This document shows positions 8,453-18,733 of a DNA stretch of 64,000 nucleotides, one piece after another. This DNA is from Cyanobium sp. Morenito 9A2 (lineage in GTDB: Bacteria; Cyanobacteriota; Cyanobacteriia; PCC-6307; Cyanobiaceae), in assembly GCF_024345575.1 (NCBI RefSeq), contig NZ_JAGQBJ010000008.1, positions 80,922 to 144,921 on the forward strand, given 5' to 3'. Position numbers and translations under genes: made by a program. Each line of letters opens with the position of its first letter. Position 1 is the stretch's first letter. Under the pieces are notes generated by a model that was not told the DNA's origin, did no database searches, and worked only from the letters and a program-made list of their open reading frames with translations.

Positions 8453-10294
8453 ATGACCCTCACCCCTGCCCGTCCCGTTCCCGCGGCGAAAACCACGGCC
8501 CAGCAGAGGCTGGAGGTCGAGTTGCTCATGGGGGAACAAGTGCTGCGTCCGGAGGTGCTGGGCCAGGGGAGCGGCGACGTCAGCTCCAACAGTTCCGTGC
8601 TCAGCCCCGAACGCTGTCGAGAACTGGGGTGCTTGGTGGTAGGCCGCGAAGGCAATCGCGTGACGATCGCGATCCCCACGTTCTGGGGCCTGGAACAACG
8701 CCTGGCCCTGGGCGAAGAACTGTCTGAGAAGGGCCTGCAGACAGAATTGCGCATGGCGCTACAAGAGGAAATCGAGACCGCCCTCACCGGGAGGGGTTCG
8801 CTCACATCCGCCAGTGATTCGGGAGCCCCAATGGATGAACTGGACGATGGAGATGAAGAGGAAGAGGAAGACCTGCCGCCGCCGCGGCTCTCGCTGCTCG
8901 ATGACCTCAACATTCCCGGACGGCTGGAGGAGTCCAAGGAGGAGGACACCAACAACATGGACCTCGAGTCCAGCATCAACGCCTCCAATGCCTCACCGAT
9001 CATCAGCCTGGTGGACAAGATCCTGATCCAGGCATTGAGCACAGGCACAAGTGACATACACGTGGAACCTCAGGAAGATGGCCTGGTGATTCGCTTCCGC
9101 CAGGATGGGGTGTTGCAACAACTGGAAAAGCTTCCTAAAAACATTATCCCAGCGGTTACCTCGCGCCTCAAGATCATGTCCGATCTTGACATCGCCGAGC
9201 GTCGACTACCCCAGGATGGTCGTATTCGGCGCGTGTTCAGGGGACGAACCTTTGACCTTCGAGTCAGCACACTACCCACCAAATACGGAGAGAAGGTGGT
9301 GATGCGTCTGCTGGACAGCGGAGCCACCCAATTGGGTCTCGACAAACTGATCACTGATCCTCTTGCCCTTGAAACCCTGCGTGACCTGGGCTCAAAACCC
9401 TTCGGGATGATTCTGGTCACCGGTCCTACTGGATCAGGTAAATCAACCACGCTCTATTCCCTCCTGGCCGAGCGCAACAGTCCAGACATCAACATCTCCA
9501 CAGTCGAAGATCCCATCGAATACACCCTCAAAGGCATCACCCAAAGCCAGGTGAACCGGGACAAGGGCTTCGACTTCTCCATAGCCCTGCGCGCCTTCAT
9601 GCGTCAGGATCCCGATGTGCTGCTGGTGGGGGAAACCAGGGATCTGGAAACGGCAAAAACCGCTATCGAAGCGGCCTTGACTGGTCACCTGGTGCTGACC
9701 ACCCTGCACTGCAACGACGCCCCGAGCGCGATCGCACGTCTTTCGGAGATGGGGGTGGAACCGTTCATGGTCAGCGCTTCCCTGCTCGGGATTGTCTCCC
9801 AACGACTGGTCCGACGGGTCTGCCCCAGCTGTCGCATTGAGTATCACCCCACCTCCCTGGAGCTGGGGCGCTTCGGACTGCTCAGCTCCTCTGAAGAGAA
9901 CGTCACGTTCTTCAAGGCGAAGAAAACCCACCATGCCGGCAGTGGCATCTGCCCGACCTGCCAGGGCAGTGGCTACAAAGGCCGCATTGGTGTGTATGAA
10001 GTACTGCGCATCAATGAAAACCTGACCACCGCAATCGCCCAGCAATCCACCACCGATCAGATTCGTAAGATTGCAATCGAATCAGGTATGAAGACATTGC
10101 TCAGCTATGGTCTGGATCTGGTGCGCCAGGGGTACACAACACTTGAGGAGATTGAACGAATCATTCTCACCGATTCCGGCCTTGAGTCAGAACGCAGGGC
10201 GAGGGCCATTACCACAAGCACGTGCAGGGGCTGCGGCGCCGGTATGCGCGATGAGTGGCTTGAATGCCCCTACTGCCTGACAGCTCGTATGTAG
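8453..10294 (+). CDS. pilB: Type IV pilus assembly ATPase PilB (GspE family)
   Basis: PilB is the hexameric cytoplasmic ATPase that powers pilus extension. The 613-residue protein has an N-terminal region with an acidic linker (DELDDGDEEEEEDLPPP, about residues 125-141), then the GspE core: DIHVEPQEDGLVIRFR, Walker A GPTGSGKST (about 324-332), an Asp box STVEDPIEY, Walker B DPDVLLVGETRD, and the His box LTTLHCNDAPSA. A first zinc site uses CPSC (about 457) and CPTC (about 500). Unusually, a second short zinc-ribbon-like segment, CRGCGAGMRDEWLECPYC, ends the protein. ATG 8453 is the first of the pilB-pilT-pilC operon. Confidence 0.93.
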   Translation: MTLTPARPVPAAKTTAQQRLEVELLMGEQVLRPEVLGQGSGDVSSNSSVLSPERCRELGCLVVGREGNRVTIAIPTFWGLEQRLALGEELSEKGLQTELRMALQEEIETALTGRGSLTSASDSGAPMDELDDGDEEEEEDLPPPRLSLLDDLNIPGRLEESKEEDTNNMDLESSINASNASPIISLVDKILIQALSTGTSDIHVEPQEDGLVIRFRQDGVLQQLEKLPKNIIPAVTSRLKIMSDLDIAERRLPQDGRIRRVFRGRTFDLRVSTLPTKYGEKVVMRLLDSGATQLGLDKLITDPLALETLRDLGSKPFGMILVTGPTGSGKSTTLYSLLAERNSPDINISTVEDPIEYTLKGITQSQVNRDKGFDFSIALRAFMRQDPDVLLVGETRDLETAKTAIEAALTGHLVLTTLHCNDAPSAIARLSEMGVEPFMVSASLLGIVSQRLVRRVCPSCRIEYHPTSLELGRFGLLSSSEENVTFFKAKKTHHAGSGICPTCQGSGYKGRIGVYEVLRINENLTTAIAQQSTTDQIRKIAIESGMKTLLSYGLDLVRQGYTTLEEIERIILTDSGLESERRARAITTSTCRGCGAGMRDEWLECPYCLTARM

Positions 10295-10346
10295 GGGTTG
10301 CTGATTCGCACCAAATCAAACAGAATAAGCGAAAGGCATTGTGGCC

Positions 10347-11426
10347 ATGGATCTCCTGATCGAAGACCTGATGATGAAAGTCGTCAAGGATGGTGGCAGC
10401 GACCTTCATCTCGCCGCCTACTGCCCTGCCTATGGCCGCTTCAACGGTCGACTTCTGCCAATCACGGAGGAGAAACTCACCGAAGAAGACTGCAATCGTC
10501 TGATCTTTTCCCTGGTCAATAATTCCCAGCGCAAGCAGCTGGAGCAGAATTGGGAGCTTGACTGTTCCTACGGCCTCAAGGGAGTCGCACGATTCCGGGT
10601 GAATGTCTACCGCCAGCGAGGAACCTACGCGGCCTGTCTACGGGCCCTTGGCAACGACGTACCCAGCCTGGAGTCGCTCAACTTGCCACCCGTCGTTGAG
10701 GAGATGAGCCGCAAGCCCCGGGGCCTGGTACTGGTCACCGGACCCACTAGATCAGGGAAAACCACGACCCTGGCGGCGTTGCTCGATCACATCAACCACA
10801 CCCGGGCTGAGCACATCATTACGGTCGAAGATCCGATCGAATTCACCTATAAAAATGACAAATCGCTGGTGCATCAGCGCCAGCTTCATGACGACACCAA
10901 GAGTTTTGCCAATGCCCTAAGAGCAGCCTTACGCGAAGACCCGGACGTGATCCTGGTTGGAGAAATGCGCGACTTGGAAACAATTCAGCTGGCGATCACC
11001 GCCGCCGAAACGGGCCACTTGGTGTTTGGCACATTGCACACCAGTTCTGCCGCCCAGACCGTCGATCGCATGGTCGATGTGTTCCCCGCGGGCCAACAGA
11101 CCCAGATCAGAGTGCAATTGAGCAACAGCTTGCTGGCCGTGTTCTCCCAGACACTCTGCCAACGCCTTGATCCCCAGCCAGGCCAGTTCGGTCGCGTGAT
11201 GGCCCAGGAGATCATGATCAATACCCCCGCCATCGGGAACCTGATCCGTGAAGGCAAAACAGCCCAGATCTATTCCCAGATCCAAACCGGGGGAACTTTC
11301 GGCATGATCACCTTGGAAAAAGCCCTGGCCGATATGGTGCTCAATGGCCAGATCAGCGCCAAGGAGGCCCTAGCCAAGGCCAGTAAGCCTGAGGAGCTGA
11401 ATAGATTGCTCGAAAACAAGGTTTGA
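10347..11426 (+). CDS. pilT: Type IV pilus retraction ATPase PilT
   Basis: PilT drives pilus retraction and twitching. The 359-residue product (ATG 10347; GTG 10341 is an alternative) aligns over its whole length with the family: VKDGGSDLHLAAY at the N-terminus, ITVEDPIEF, Walker B REDPDVILVGEMRD, ETGHLVFGTLHTSSAA, and the C-terminal IQTGGTFGMITLEKALADM. The Walker A reads GPTRSGKTT near residue 132: an arginine (AGA, 10749-10751) replaces the glycine that PilB here and most family members carry at that position. The pattern GxxxxGKT is still satisfied. It lies between pilB and pilC. Confidence 0.92.
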   Translation: MDLLIEDLMMKVVKDGGSDLHLAAYCPAYGRFNGRLLPITEEKLTEEDCNRLIFSLVNNSQRKQLEQNWELDCSYGLKGVARFRVNVYRQRGTYAACLRALGNDVPSLESLNLPPVVEEMSRKPRGLVLVTGPTRSGKTTTLAALLDHINHTRAEHIITVEDPIEFTYKNDKSLVHQRQLHDDTKSFANALRAALREDPDVILVGEMRDLETIQLAITAAETGHLVFGTLHTSSAAQTVDRMVDVFPAGQQTQIRVQLSNSLLAVFSQTLCQRLDPQPGQFGRVMAQEIMINTPAIGNLIREGKTAQIYSQIQTGGTFGMITLEKALADMVLNGQISAKEALAKASKPEELNRLLENKV

Positions 11427-11455
11427 TCACCACCTGAACTGCTCAATCCACCGCC

Positions 11456-12721
11456 ATGCCCTCCTTCACCGCCACCTACACCAACGTCCTTGGGCTCACA
11501 CGAAAAATCAAGCTCTCAGCGAGCGATTCCGCTGGAGCAAAGCGAAATCTTAGGCGTCGTGGAATATCTCCCAACACCTTAACTTTGACGGATGCCACGA
11601 AAACTGAGGCCGTTAAAGTCAGCAGCACCGATTCCAAGAAGAGTTCGCTGTTTACGATGGATCTCGGTGCTGCATTTGAAAAGGTTCCCGGCGTTAAGGA
11701 CAAAGCCATTTTCGCCACCAAGCTCGGGGCGATGGTCGATGCGGGCGTTCCGATCGTGCGCAGCCTTGATCTCATGGCCAACCAGCAGAAATTGCCGATG
11801 TTCAAACGGGCCCTCAGTGAGATTAGTTCGGATGTAAACCAAGGGGCGAGCCTGGGTTCGTCGATGCGAAAGTTTCCAAAAATTTTCGACCGGCTGTTCG
11901 TGGCCATGGTGGAAGCCGGAGAGGCCGGTGGTGTGCTTGATGAAACCCTGCGCCGCTTGTCTATCCTTTTGGAGAACATCGCCAAGCTTCAGAACCAGAT
12001 CAAAGGAGCACTCAGCTACCCCATTGCTGTGTTTGTGATCGCCATCGGAGTCTTCCTGGGGATGACGATCTTTGTGATCCCGCAATTTGCAGATATTTTC
12101 AAGCAACTCGGTGCCGAGCTGCCCGCCTTTACCCAAGCCTTGGTAGATCTCAGCACCTTGTTGCGCTCTACCTTCTCATTCTTTCTAGTAGGTGGAATCG
12201 TGCTGGCCGCATGGTTATTCCTACGTTTTTATGCCACTCCGGTGGGCAGGCGTAAAGTCGATGCTATCACGCTCAAGATTCCCCTTTTTGGAGACCTGAT
12301 CCAGAAAAGTTCCACCGCCCAGTTCTGCCGCGTCTACAGTTCCCTGAGCCGGGCCGGGGTACCAATCCTGTTATGCCTTGAGATAGTTCAGGAAACCTCC
12401 GGTAACTCGATTATTGCCGATGCCATCGGCGCTTCGAGAAAAGATGTACAGGAAGGCATCAACCTTAGCACCTCACTTAATCGAAAAAACGTGTTTCCCG
12501 ACATGGCGATGAGCATGCTCGCGATCGGAGAAGAAACTGGAGAAATGGATAAGATGCTCACCAAAGTAGCTGATTTCTATGAAGATGAAGTCACAGCTAC
12601 CACCAAAGCCCTCACAGCCTTAATCGAGCCATTCATGATCGTGATCGTCGGTGGAATGGTCGCTTCCATCTTGGTGGCCATGTACCTACCGATGTTCGCC
12701 GTCTTCGACAAAATCCGCTGA
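11456..12721 (+). CDS. pilC: Type IV pilus inner-membrane platform protein PilC
   Basis: PilC is the polytopic membrane platform on which PilB and PilT act. The 421-residue protein contains two GspF-type domains: the first follows AIFATKLGAMVDAGVPIVRS, the second FCRVYSSLSRAGVPILLCLE. Transmembrane segments are visible around PIAVFVIAIGVFLGMTIFVI (about 190-209), in the middle around FFLVGGIVLAAWLFL, and near the C-terminus around PFMIVIVGGMVASILVAM. It ends the pilBTC operon, 29 bases after pilT. A 60-base sample (11521-11580) has 31 G+C, below neighbouring core genes. Its last 36 bases overlap the convergent flavoprotein gene. Confidence 0.94.
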   Translation: MPSFTATYTNVLGLTRKIKLSASDSAGAKRNLRRRGISPNTLTLTDATKTEAVKVSSTDSKKSSLFTMDLGAAFEKVPGVKDKAIFATKLGAMVDAGVPIVRSLDLMANQQKLPMFKRALSEISSDVNQGASLGSSMRKFPKIFDRLFVAMVEAGEAGGVLDETLRRLSILLENIAKLQNQIKGALSYPIAVFVIAIGVFLGMTIFVIPQFADIFKQLGAELPAFTQALVDLSTLLRSTFSFFLVGGIVLAAWLFLRFYATPVGRRKVDAITLKIPLFGDLIQKSSTAQFCRVYSSLSRAGVPILLCLEIVQETSGNSIIADAIGASRKDVQEGINLSTSLNRKNVFPDMAMSMLAIGEETGEMDKMLTKVADFYEDEVTATTKALTALIEPFMIVIVGGMVASILVAMYLPMFAVFDKIR

Positions 12722-13969
12722 AGCCGCGATCGCCCGGCCCGCCAGCCAGCCCGAGGTCCAGCAGTGCTGGAAGTTGAAGCCGCCCGTGAGGCCATCCACA
12801 TCCAGCAGTTCGCCGACAAAGTAGAGCCCGCTCTGCTTGCGGCTGGCCATGGTGGCCAGGTTCACTTCACCCAGGGGCACACCACCTGCGGTGACGAACT
12901 CCTCCCCGAAGGGTCCACGGCCCCCCACCGTGTAGAGGCTTGATCGCAGGGCTTCGATCAACGCTTTCTGCTGGGGCCGCCGCAGCTCCGCCCAGCGACC
13001 GCTGGCCCCAATGCCGCCATCTGCCAGCAGATGCAGCCAGAGCCGGCGACTGAGCTCAGGCCAGGGTCGGCTACTGCCCAACTGACGACGGGCGTGATCA
13101 CGACGAAGGTCCTCGAAAGCGGCCTCCAAATCCTGTTGACGGCGACCACCGCTCCAATCGACCCGCAGCTGGACGCGATAGCCATGCTCCTTCATCGCCC
13201 GCGCCGCAAAAGCCGTCAAGCGGAGGGTGGCGGGGCCACTGAGACCCCAATGGGTCACCAGTACAGGCCCCTGCTGGCGAAAGCGTTCCCCAGGGAGCTC
13301 CAGCTGCAAGCCCACCGGATCCATCACCACCCCGGCCAACCCCTGCAAGGGGTTGGGCTTCAGCGCCAGGGTGAACAACGAGGGCAGCGGCGGCACGACG
13401 GCATGACCCAGACTCGCCGCGATCTGGCGGCCGCTGGGGTGACCACCGGTGGCCAGCAGCAAGCGGCGGCAGTGCAACGCCCTGGCACCCTCGCTCGAGC
13501 GCAGACGCAGGGCGAAGCCCGCGGACTCAAGCGGCTCAGCCGTCTGCAGGGAAGCACCGGTGCGCAAGGTCACTCCCGCAGCCAGGGCCGCCTCCCGCAG
13601 GGTGGCCACCACGGAGCTGGAGCGATTACTGCGCGGGAAGAGGCGCCCGTCGGCCTCCTGCACCAGCTCCAGGCCGTGGGCCTTGAACCACTCGACGGCC
13701 TCAGTGGTGGCAAAACGGCTGAAGGGACCCAACAGGGCCCGGCCGCCGCGGGGGTAATGGCCTACCAGGTCGCGGGGATCCCAACAGGCGTGGGTGACGT
13801 TGCAGCGGCCGCCGCCGCTGATCAGCACCTTGGCCAGGGGCGTGGGGGTGGCCTCTAGCAGCAGTACTCCCTTGAGGCCCGCCTCGGCGGCGCTGATCGC
13901 CGCCATGAACCCCGCCGCACCGCCACCGGCCACCACCAGAGGCCAGGGGGAGGAAGGCGCTAGAGCCAT
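12686..13969 (-). CDS. NAD(P)/FAD-dependent oxidoreductase, HI0933/YhiN family
   Basis: A 427-residue flavoprotein. The FAD-binding dinucleotide fold is at the N-terminus (VVAGGGAAGFMAAISAAEAG, about 12-31), followed by the family-specific KVLISGGGRCNVTHAC near residue 50; LLLATGGHPSG marks the second FAD contact and FVGELLDVDGLTGGFNFQ the C-terminus. Members of this family are mostly uncharacterised; a few act as bacterial bile-acid or other reductases, so no substrate is claimed. It converges on pilC (36-base overlap) and diverges from dusA with about 30 bases between starts. Confidence 0.9.
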   Translation of the reverse strand: MALAPSSPWPLVVAGGGAAGFMAAISAAEAGLKGVLLLEATPTPLAKVLISGGGRCNVTHACWDPRDLVGHYPRGGRALLGPFSRFATTEAVEWFKAHGLELVQEADGRLFPRSNRSSSVVATLREAALAAGVTLRTGASLQTAEPLESAGFALRLRSSEGARALHCRRLLLATGGHPSGRQIAASLGHAVVPPLPSLFTLALKPNPLQGLAGVVMDPVGLQLELPGERFRQQGPVLVTHWGLSGPATLRLTAFAARAMKEHGYRVQLRVDWSGGRRQQDLEAAFEDLRRDHARRQLGSSRPWPELSRRLWLHLLADGGIGASGRWAELRRPQQKALIEALRSSLYTVGGRGPFGEEFVTAGGVPLGEVNLATMASRKQSGLYFVGELLDVDGLTGGFNFQHCWTSGWLAGRAIAASADFVEDGEHR

Positions 13970-14000
13970 GGGCGGGAAGGGCAGGGGGCAGCATGGGGCG

Positions 14001-14990
14001 ATGGATGACGTCTTCGCCGCCCATCGCTTCAGTGTGGCTCCGATGATGGACTACACCGATCGGCACTTCCGGGTGCTGATGCGCCAGATCACGGGCCGCA
14101 GCCTGCTCTACACCGAGATGGTGGTGGCACAGGCCCTGCACCACGGCCGGCGGCCAATGCTCCTTGCCTTTGATCCCAGCGAAAAACCCCTGGCCCTGCA
14201 GGTGGGTGGCGACGATCCGGCCCTGCTGGCCCAGGCCGCCCGCCTCGCGGCCGAGTGGAACTACGACGAGATCAACCTCAATGTGGGCTGCCCGAGCGAG
14301 AAGGTGCAGAAGGGCCGCTTCGGCGCCTGCCTGATGGCAGACCCGGACCGGGTGGCCCACTGCGTGGCGGCGATGGCGGCCGCCGGGCCCCTGCCGGTGA
14401 CCGTGAAGCACCGCATTGGTATCGACGCGCTCGATTCCTTCGAAGCCCTAGTCAGGTTCGTCGACTGCGTCGCCGCCGCCGGGGCCAGTCGCTTCAGCGT
14501 GCATGCCCGCAAAGCCTGGTTGAGTGGCCTCGACCCCAAGCAAAACCGCACCCTCCCTCCCTTGCGTCCAGAGCTGGTCCACCAGCTCAAATACGAACGG
14601 CCGACGCTGCGCATTGAACTCAACGGCGGTCTCCAGCATCTGGACGACTGCCTTCCCCACCTGCAACAACTCGACGGGGTGATGGTGGGCCGGGCTGTCT
14701 ACGACCACCCCCTGCGCTGGAGACGCGTGGACCAGGACCTGTTCGGCCAGAGGGAGCAACCAGAAGCGACGGCCTCCTCCGTAGTGCGGGGGTTAATCCC
14801 CTACGCCGAGCGCTGGTGCACCAATGGCGGGCGGCTGTGGCCCATTGCCCGCCACCTGGTGCAGGTCGTGGAAGGGGTTCGCGGTGCCCGCCACTGGAGA
14901 CGCCAGCTGGGGGAGGCGGCTGGAGCAAAAACAGCTGGACCAGAGGTGCTGGACGCCTCCGCCAGGCAGCTGGAGGATCAGGGCCTCTAA
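14001..14990 (+). CDS. dusA: tRNA-dihydrouridine synthase A
   Basis: Reduces uridines to dihydrouridine in the tRNA D-loop using FMN and NADPH. The product from ATG 14001 (MDDVFAAHRFSVAPMMDYTD) is 329 residues. It shows PMMDYTDRHFRVLMRQI, YTEMVVAQALHHG, LQVGGDDPALLAQAA, the catalytic-cysteine region VGCPSEKVQKGRFGACLM, and VHARKAWLSGLDPKQNR, a segment typical of the DusA subfamily. The in-frame open stretch before 14001 overlaps the divergent flavoprotein gene and is not part of the protein. Confidence 0.94.
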   Translation: MDDVFAAHRFSVAPMMDYTDRHFRVLMRQITGRSLLYTEMVVAQALHHGRRPMLLAFDPSEKPLALQVGGDDPALLAQAARLAAEWNYDEINLNVGCPSEKVQKGRFGACLMADPDRVAHCVAAMAAAGPLPVTVKHRIGIDALDSFEALVRFVDCVAAAGASRFSVHARKAWLSGLDPKQNRTLPPLRPELVHQLKYERPTLRIELNGGLQHLDDCLPHLQQLDGVMVGRAVYDHPLRWRRVDQDLFGQREQPEATASSVVRGLIPYAERWCTNGGRLWPIARHLVQVVEGVRGARHWRRQLGEAAGAKTAGPEVLDASARQLEDQGL

Positions 14991-15054
14991 GCCAGGCAGG
15001 CCAGGACGTCTGAGGTTCTCGGAGCTGATTCAGAACGGAATGAGGAGGTTGGGT

Positions 15055-15615
15055 TCAGACCTCAGCGCCGCCGTAGCCATCGTCGCCATAGCTGTCGCCA
15101 CCTCCACCGGTGCTGCCACTGCGACGCCGGCGACTGCGACCCTCCTCGAAGCCTTCGGAGCCGCCGCCATAACTGCGATCCTCCCAGCCGCTGGCACCGG
15201 AACCGCGCTCGGCCCCTCCACTGGAATCGGCCGGGGCGCCGTAACCACCAGCTCGAGGAGCACCACCTCCCCCGTAGCCCCCACCACCTCCGTAACTCCC
15301 TCCGCCGTAGCCGCCCCGCTCGGGGGGTCGACCGCCGCTGTAGCCCCCTTCCGAGCGCCTCGGCCCACCGCTGCCGCGGGGCTCAGCCTTGTTGATCCGC
15401 AGCGGACGACCCATCAGCTCAGCGCCTTGAAGCGCCTCGATCGCCCTGGTTTCAGCGGCGTCATCGGCAAGTTCCACGAAGGCAAACCCCCGCTTGCGAC
15501 CGGTGTCACGCTCCAGGGGCAAGGAGCAATTGACCACATCACCAAAGGGGGCAAACAACTCCGCCACGTCTTCCTGCTCAGCGCGGAAGGGGAGGTTGCC
15601 GACAAAAATGCTCAC
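15055..15615 (-). CDS. Cyanobacterial RNA-binding protein (single RRM, Gly-rich tail)
   Basis: From GTG 15615 the 186-residue protein begins with the RNP2 motif (SIFVGNLPF), followed by RNP1 KRGFAFVEL near residue 45, and ends the RRM around PLRINKAEPRG. The rest is a Gly/Arg/Tyr/Ser-rich tail with repeated GGYGGG units and an RRRRSGS stretch. Cyanobacterial proteins of this type (Rbp family) bind RNA; some are cold-induced or localise mRNAs to thylakoids. The longer open frame to 15657 lacks the family start and is rejected. It sits downstream of argH on the same strand with a 131-base gap. Confidence 0.92.
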   Translation of the reverse strand: MSIFVGNLPFRAEQEDVAELFAPFGDVVNCSLPLERDTGRKRGFAFVELADDAAETRAIEALQGAELMGRPLRINKAEPRGSGGPRRSEGGYSGGRPPERGGYGGGSYGGGGGYGGGGAPRAGGYGAPADSSGGAERGSGASGWEDRSYGGGSEGFEEGRSRRRRSGSTGGGGDSYGDDGYGGAEV

Positions 15616-15746
15616 GGACGGACTTGGGCCGAATGACCAGGACGGTGAAGAGCCCAAGCTTCGATCAAAGGATCAAAGCGGGGGCCGAGAACCAATCGAA
15701 GGTTAGTCCGAATCGGCGATCTGACCACGGTGCCTGGCCGAGACCT

Positions 15747-17177
<1,431 letters not shown>

Positions 17178-17228
17178 CAGGGCCGTTGAACAACCGCAAT
17201 CGCACAGCTTGACACCCCAGGCCAGGGC

Positions 17229-18638
17229 TCAGTTCGGCAGGGCGGGCAGCGCCACCTCCTCCCGCACCTTCAACACCACCATCGAGGCATCGTCCTCCAG
17301 ATGGTGATCGGGGCCGACGAAGCGATCCAGGCGGCCGAAAAGTTGATCGAGAATTCCCTGGGCACCGATGCCGGAGCGGCAGGCGCTCTGCAGGGCGCGC
17401 ATCAGCCGCTCCTCATCGAAGCGCTCTCCCGAAAACCCCGTGGCCTCGGTGACCCCATCGGTGTAATAAAGCAGCACGTCGCCAGGTTCCAGCACCAGCT
17501 GCTCGCAGCCGTAGTCGGCATCGGGCTGCAGACCGATCAGCAACCCCGGAGCATCCAGGCGATCGACGCTGTTGCGCTGCCGGCGCCAGATCAGGGGAGG
17601 ATTGTGGGCGGCATTGGCGTAGCGCAGCAGGCGCGTCCGCGGGTCGTAGTCGGAATAGAACAGCGTGACGAACCGGTGGGAGTGGGCCAGGTCCTCCTGG
17701 GCCAGCTGGTTGAGGTCGTGGAGGATGCGATCCGGCGGCAGGCCGCTGAGCACCTCGGCCCGCAACATCCCCCGCAGAAGGGTCATCAGCAGGCTTGCGG
17801 GCACCCCCTTGCCCATCACATCCCCCATCACCAGGGCCCAGCGGCCCTGCTCGCGCCCGCGACCCACCAATTGGGGGCGGGTGGGGATGAAGTCGTAGTA
17901 GTCACCGCCCACCTGGAAGGCGGGGCGGCAACGGGCCGCCAACTCGACGCCCTCGATCACCGGGCAGTGGTCCGGCAGGAGCTGGGCCTGGATCTCGGCA
18001 CCGGTGCTGAGCTGACGGTCCAGACGCTCGTGCAGGCGCCGGTCCTGCACCAGGGCTTCGCTCTCCAGGGCCACGCCGGTGAGATCGGCCACCAGTTGCA
18101 GGTGGCGGCGGTGCACATCGCTCCAGCAAAGGGCCTCCCTTGCACTGAACACATAGAGCCTTCCCCGCTGGCGGTTACGCGCCACCACGGAGGTGCCGAA
18201 AAAGAGCTGATCCTTGAGCAGTCGGCCCAGGTGCTGATCAAGCCGTTGGGCGACCTCCTCCTCGCCCGCCTCGATCGCCAGTTGGCGGTCCTCAAGCATC
18301 GCGAGCTGGCGCAACAGCTCAGTGGCGCGCCCAGGGGCGCTCACCTGCAGCTGCTCGCGCCAGAGGCGGCCATCACTGTGGAACACCACCAGCACGGCCC
18401 CCTCGGCCCCCACCAGCCTGGAGGCCACCAGGGGCACCAACTCCAGGAAGCGGTTGAGGTTGGTGTAACTCCGCAGGGCGAAGCCGAGGGAACTGAGCAG
18501 CTCCTGGTTACGGCGCTGCTCGCGGCTGAGGCTGTCGAGCAGTTGCCGTAACGAAGCGCCCACCGTCTGGGCTACCCCGGCCTGCTGCTGCGCCGCGGGG
18601 GGCGGGGGGGATCCGAAAGCGGGCGGCTGGCTGCTCAA
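17229..18638 (-). CDS. GAF-SpoIIE (PP2C-type) serine phosphatase, RsbU-like
   Basis: A 469-residue predicted phosphatase. The N-terminal half resembles a GAF sensor (about 60-200); the C-terminal half is the SpoIIE/PP2C domain with GGDYYDFIP, VMGDVMGKGVPASLLM, ANAAHNPPLIWRR and LYYTDGVTEATG, which provide the metal-binding aspartates. In RsbU-type systems such enzymes dephosphorylate anti-sigma antagonists; no partner kinase or antagonist is encoded nearby, so the target is unknown. The start appears to be TTG 18638; the first 25 residues are Pro/Gln-rich. There is no transmembrane segment, so it is probably cytosolic. Confidence 0.88.
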   Translation of the reverse strand: MSSQPPAFGSPPPPAAQQQAGVAQTVGASLRQLLDSLSREQRRNQELLSSLGFALRSYTNLNRFLELVPLVASRLVGAEGAVLVVFHSDGRLWREQLQVSAPGRATELLRQLAMLEDRQLAIEAGEEEVAQRLDQHLGRLLKDQLFFGTSVVARNRQRGRLYVFSAREALCWSDVHRRHLQLVADLTGVALESEALVQDRRLHERLDRQLSTGAEIQAQLLPDHCPVIEGVELAARCRPAFQVGGDYYDFIPTRPQLVGRGREQGRWALVMGDVMGKGVPASLLMTLLRGMLRAEVLSGLPPDRILHDLNQLAQEDLAHSHRFVTLFYSDYDPRTRLLRYANAAHNPPLIWRRQRNSVDRLDAPGLLIGLQPDADYGCEQLVLEPGDVLLYYTDGVTEATGFSGERFDEERLMRALQSACRSGIGAQGILDQLFGRLDRFVGPDHHLEDDASMVVLKVREEVALPALPN

Positions 18639-18733
18639 CGGAGCGGCCGCAGAGGACCCGAAAGGTAGCAGCGATTCAGCGGTCGGACGGGGCGATGAAA
18701 ACTGGAAGGGGTGGCTGCGCCCCGGAGGCAGGC

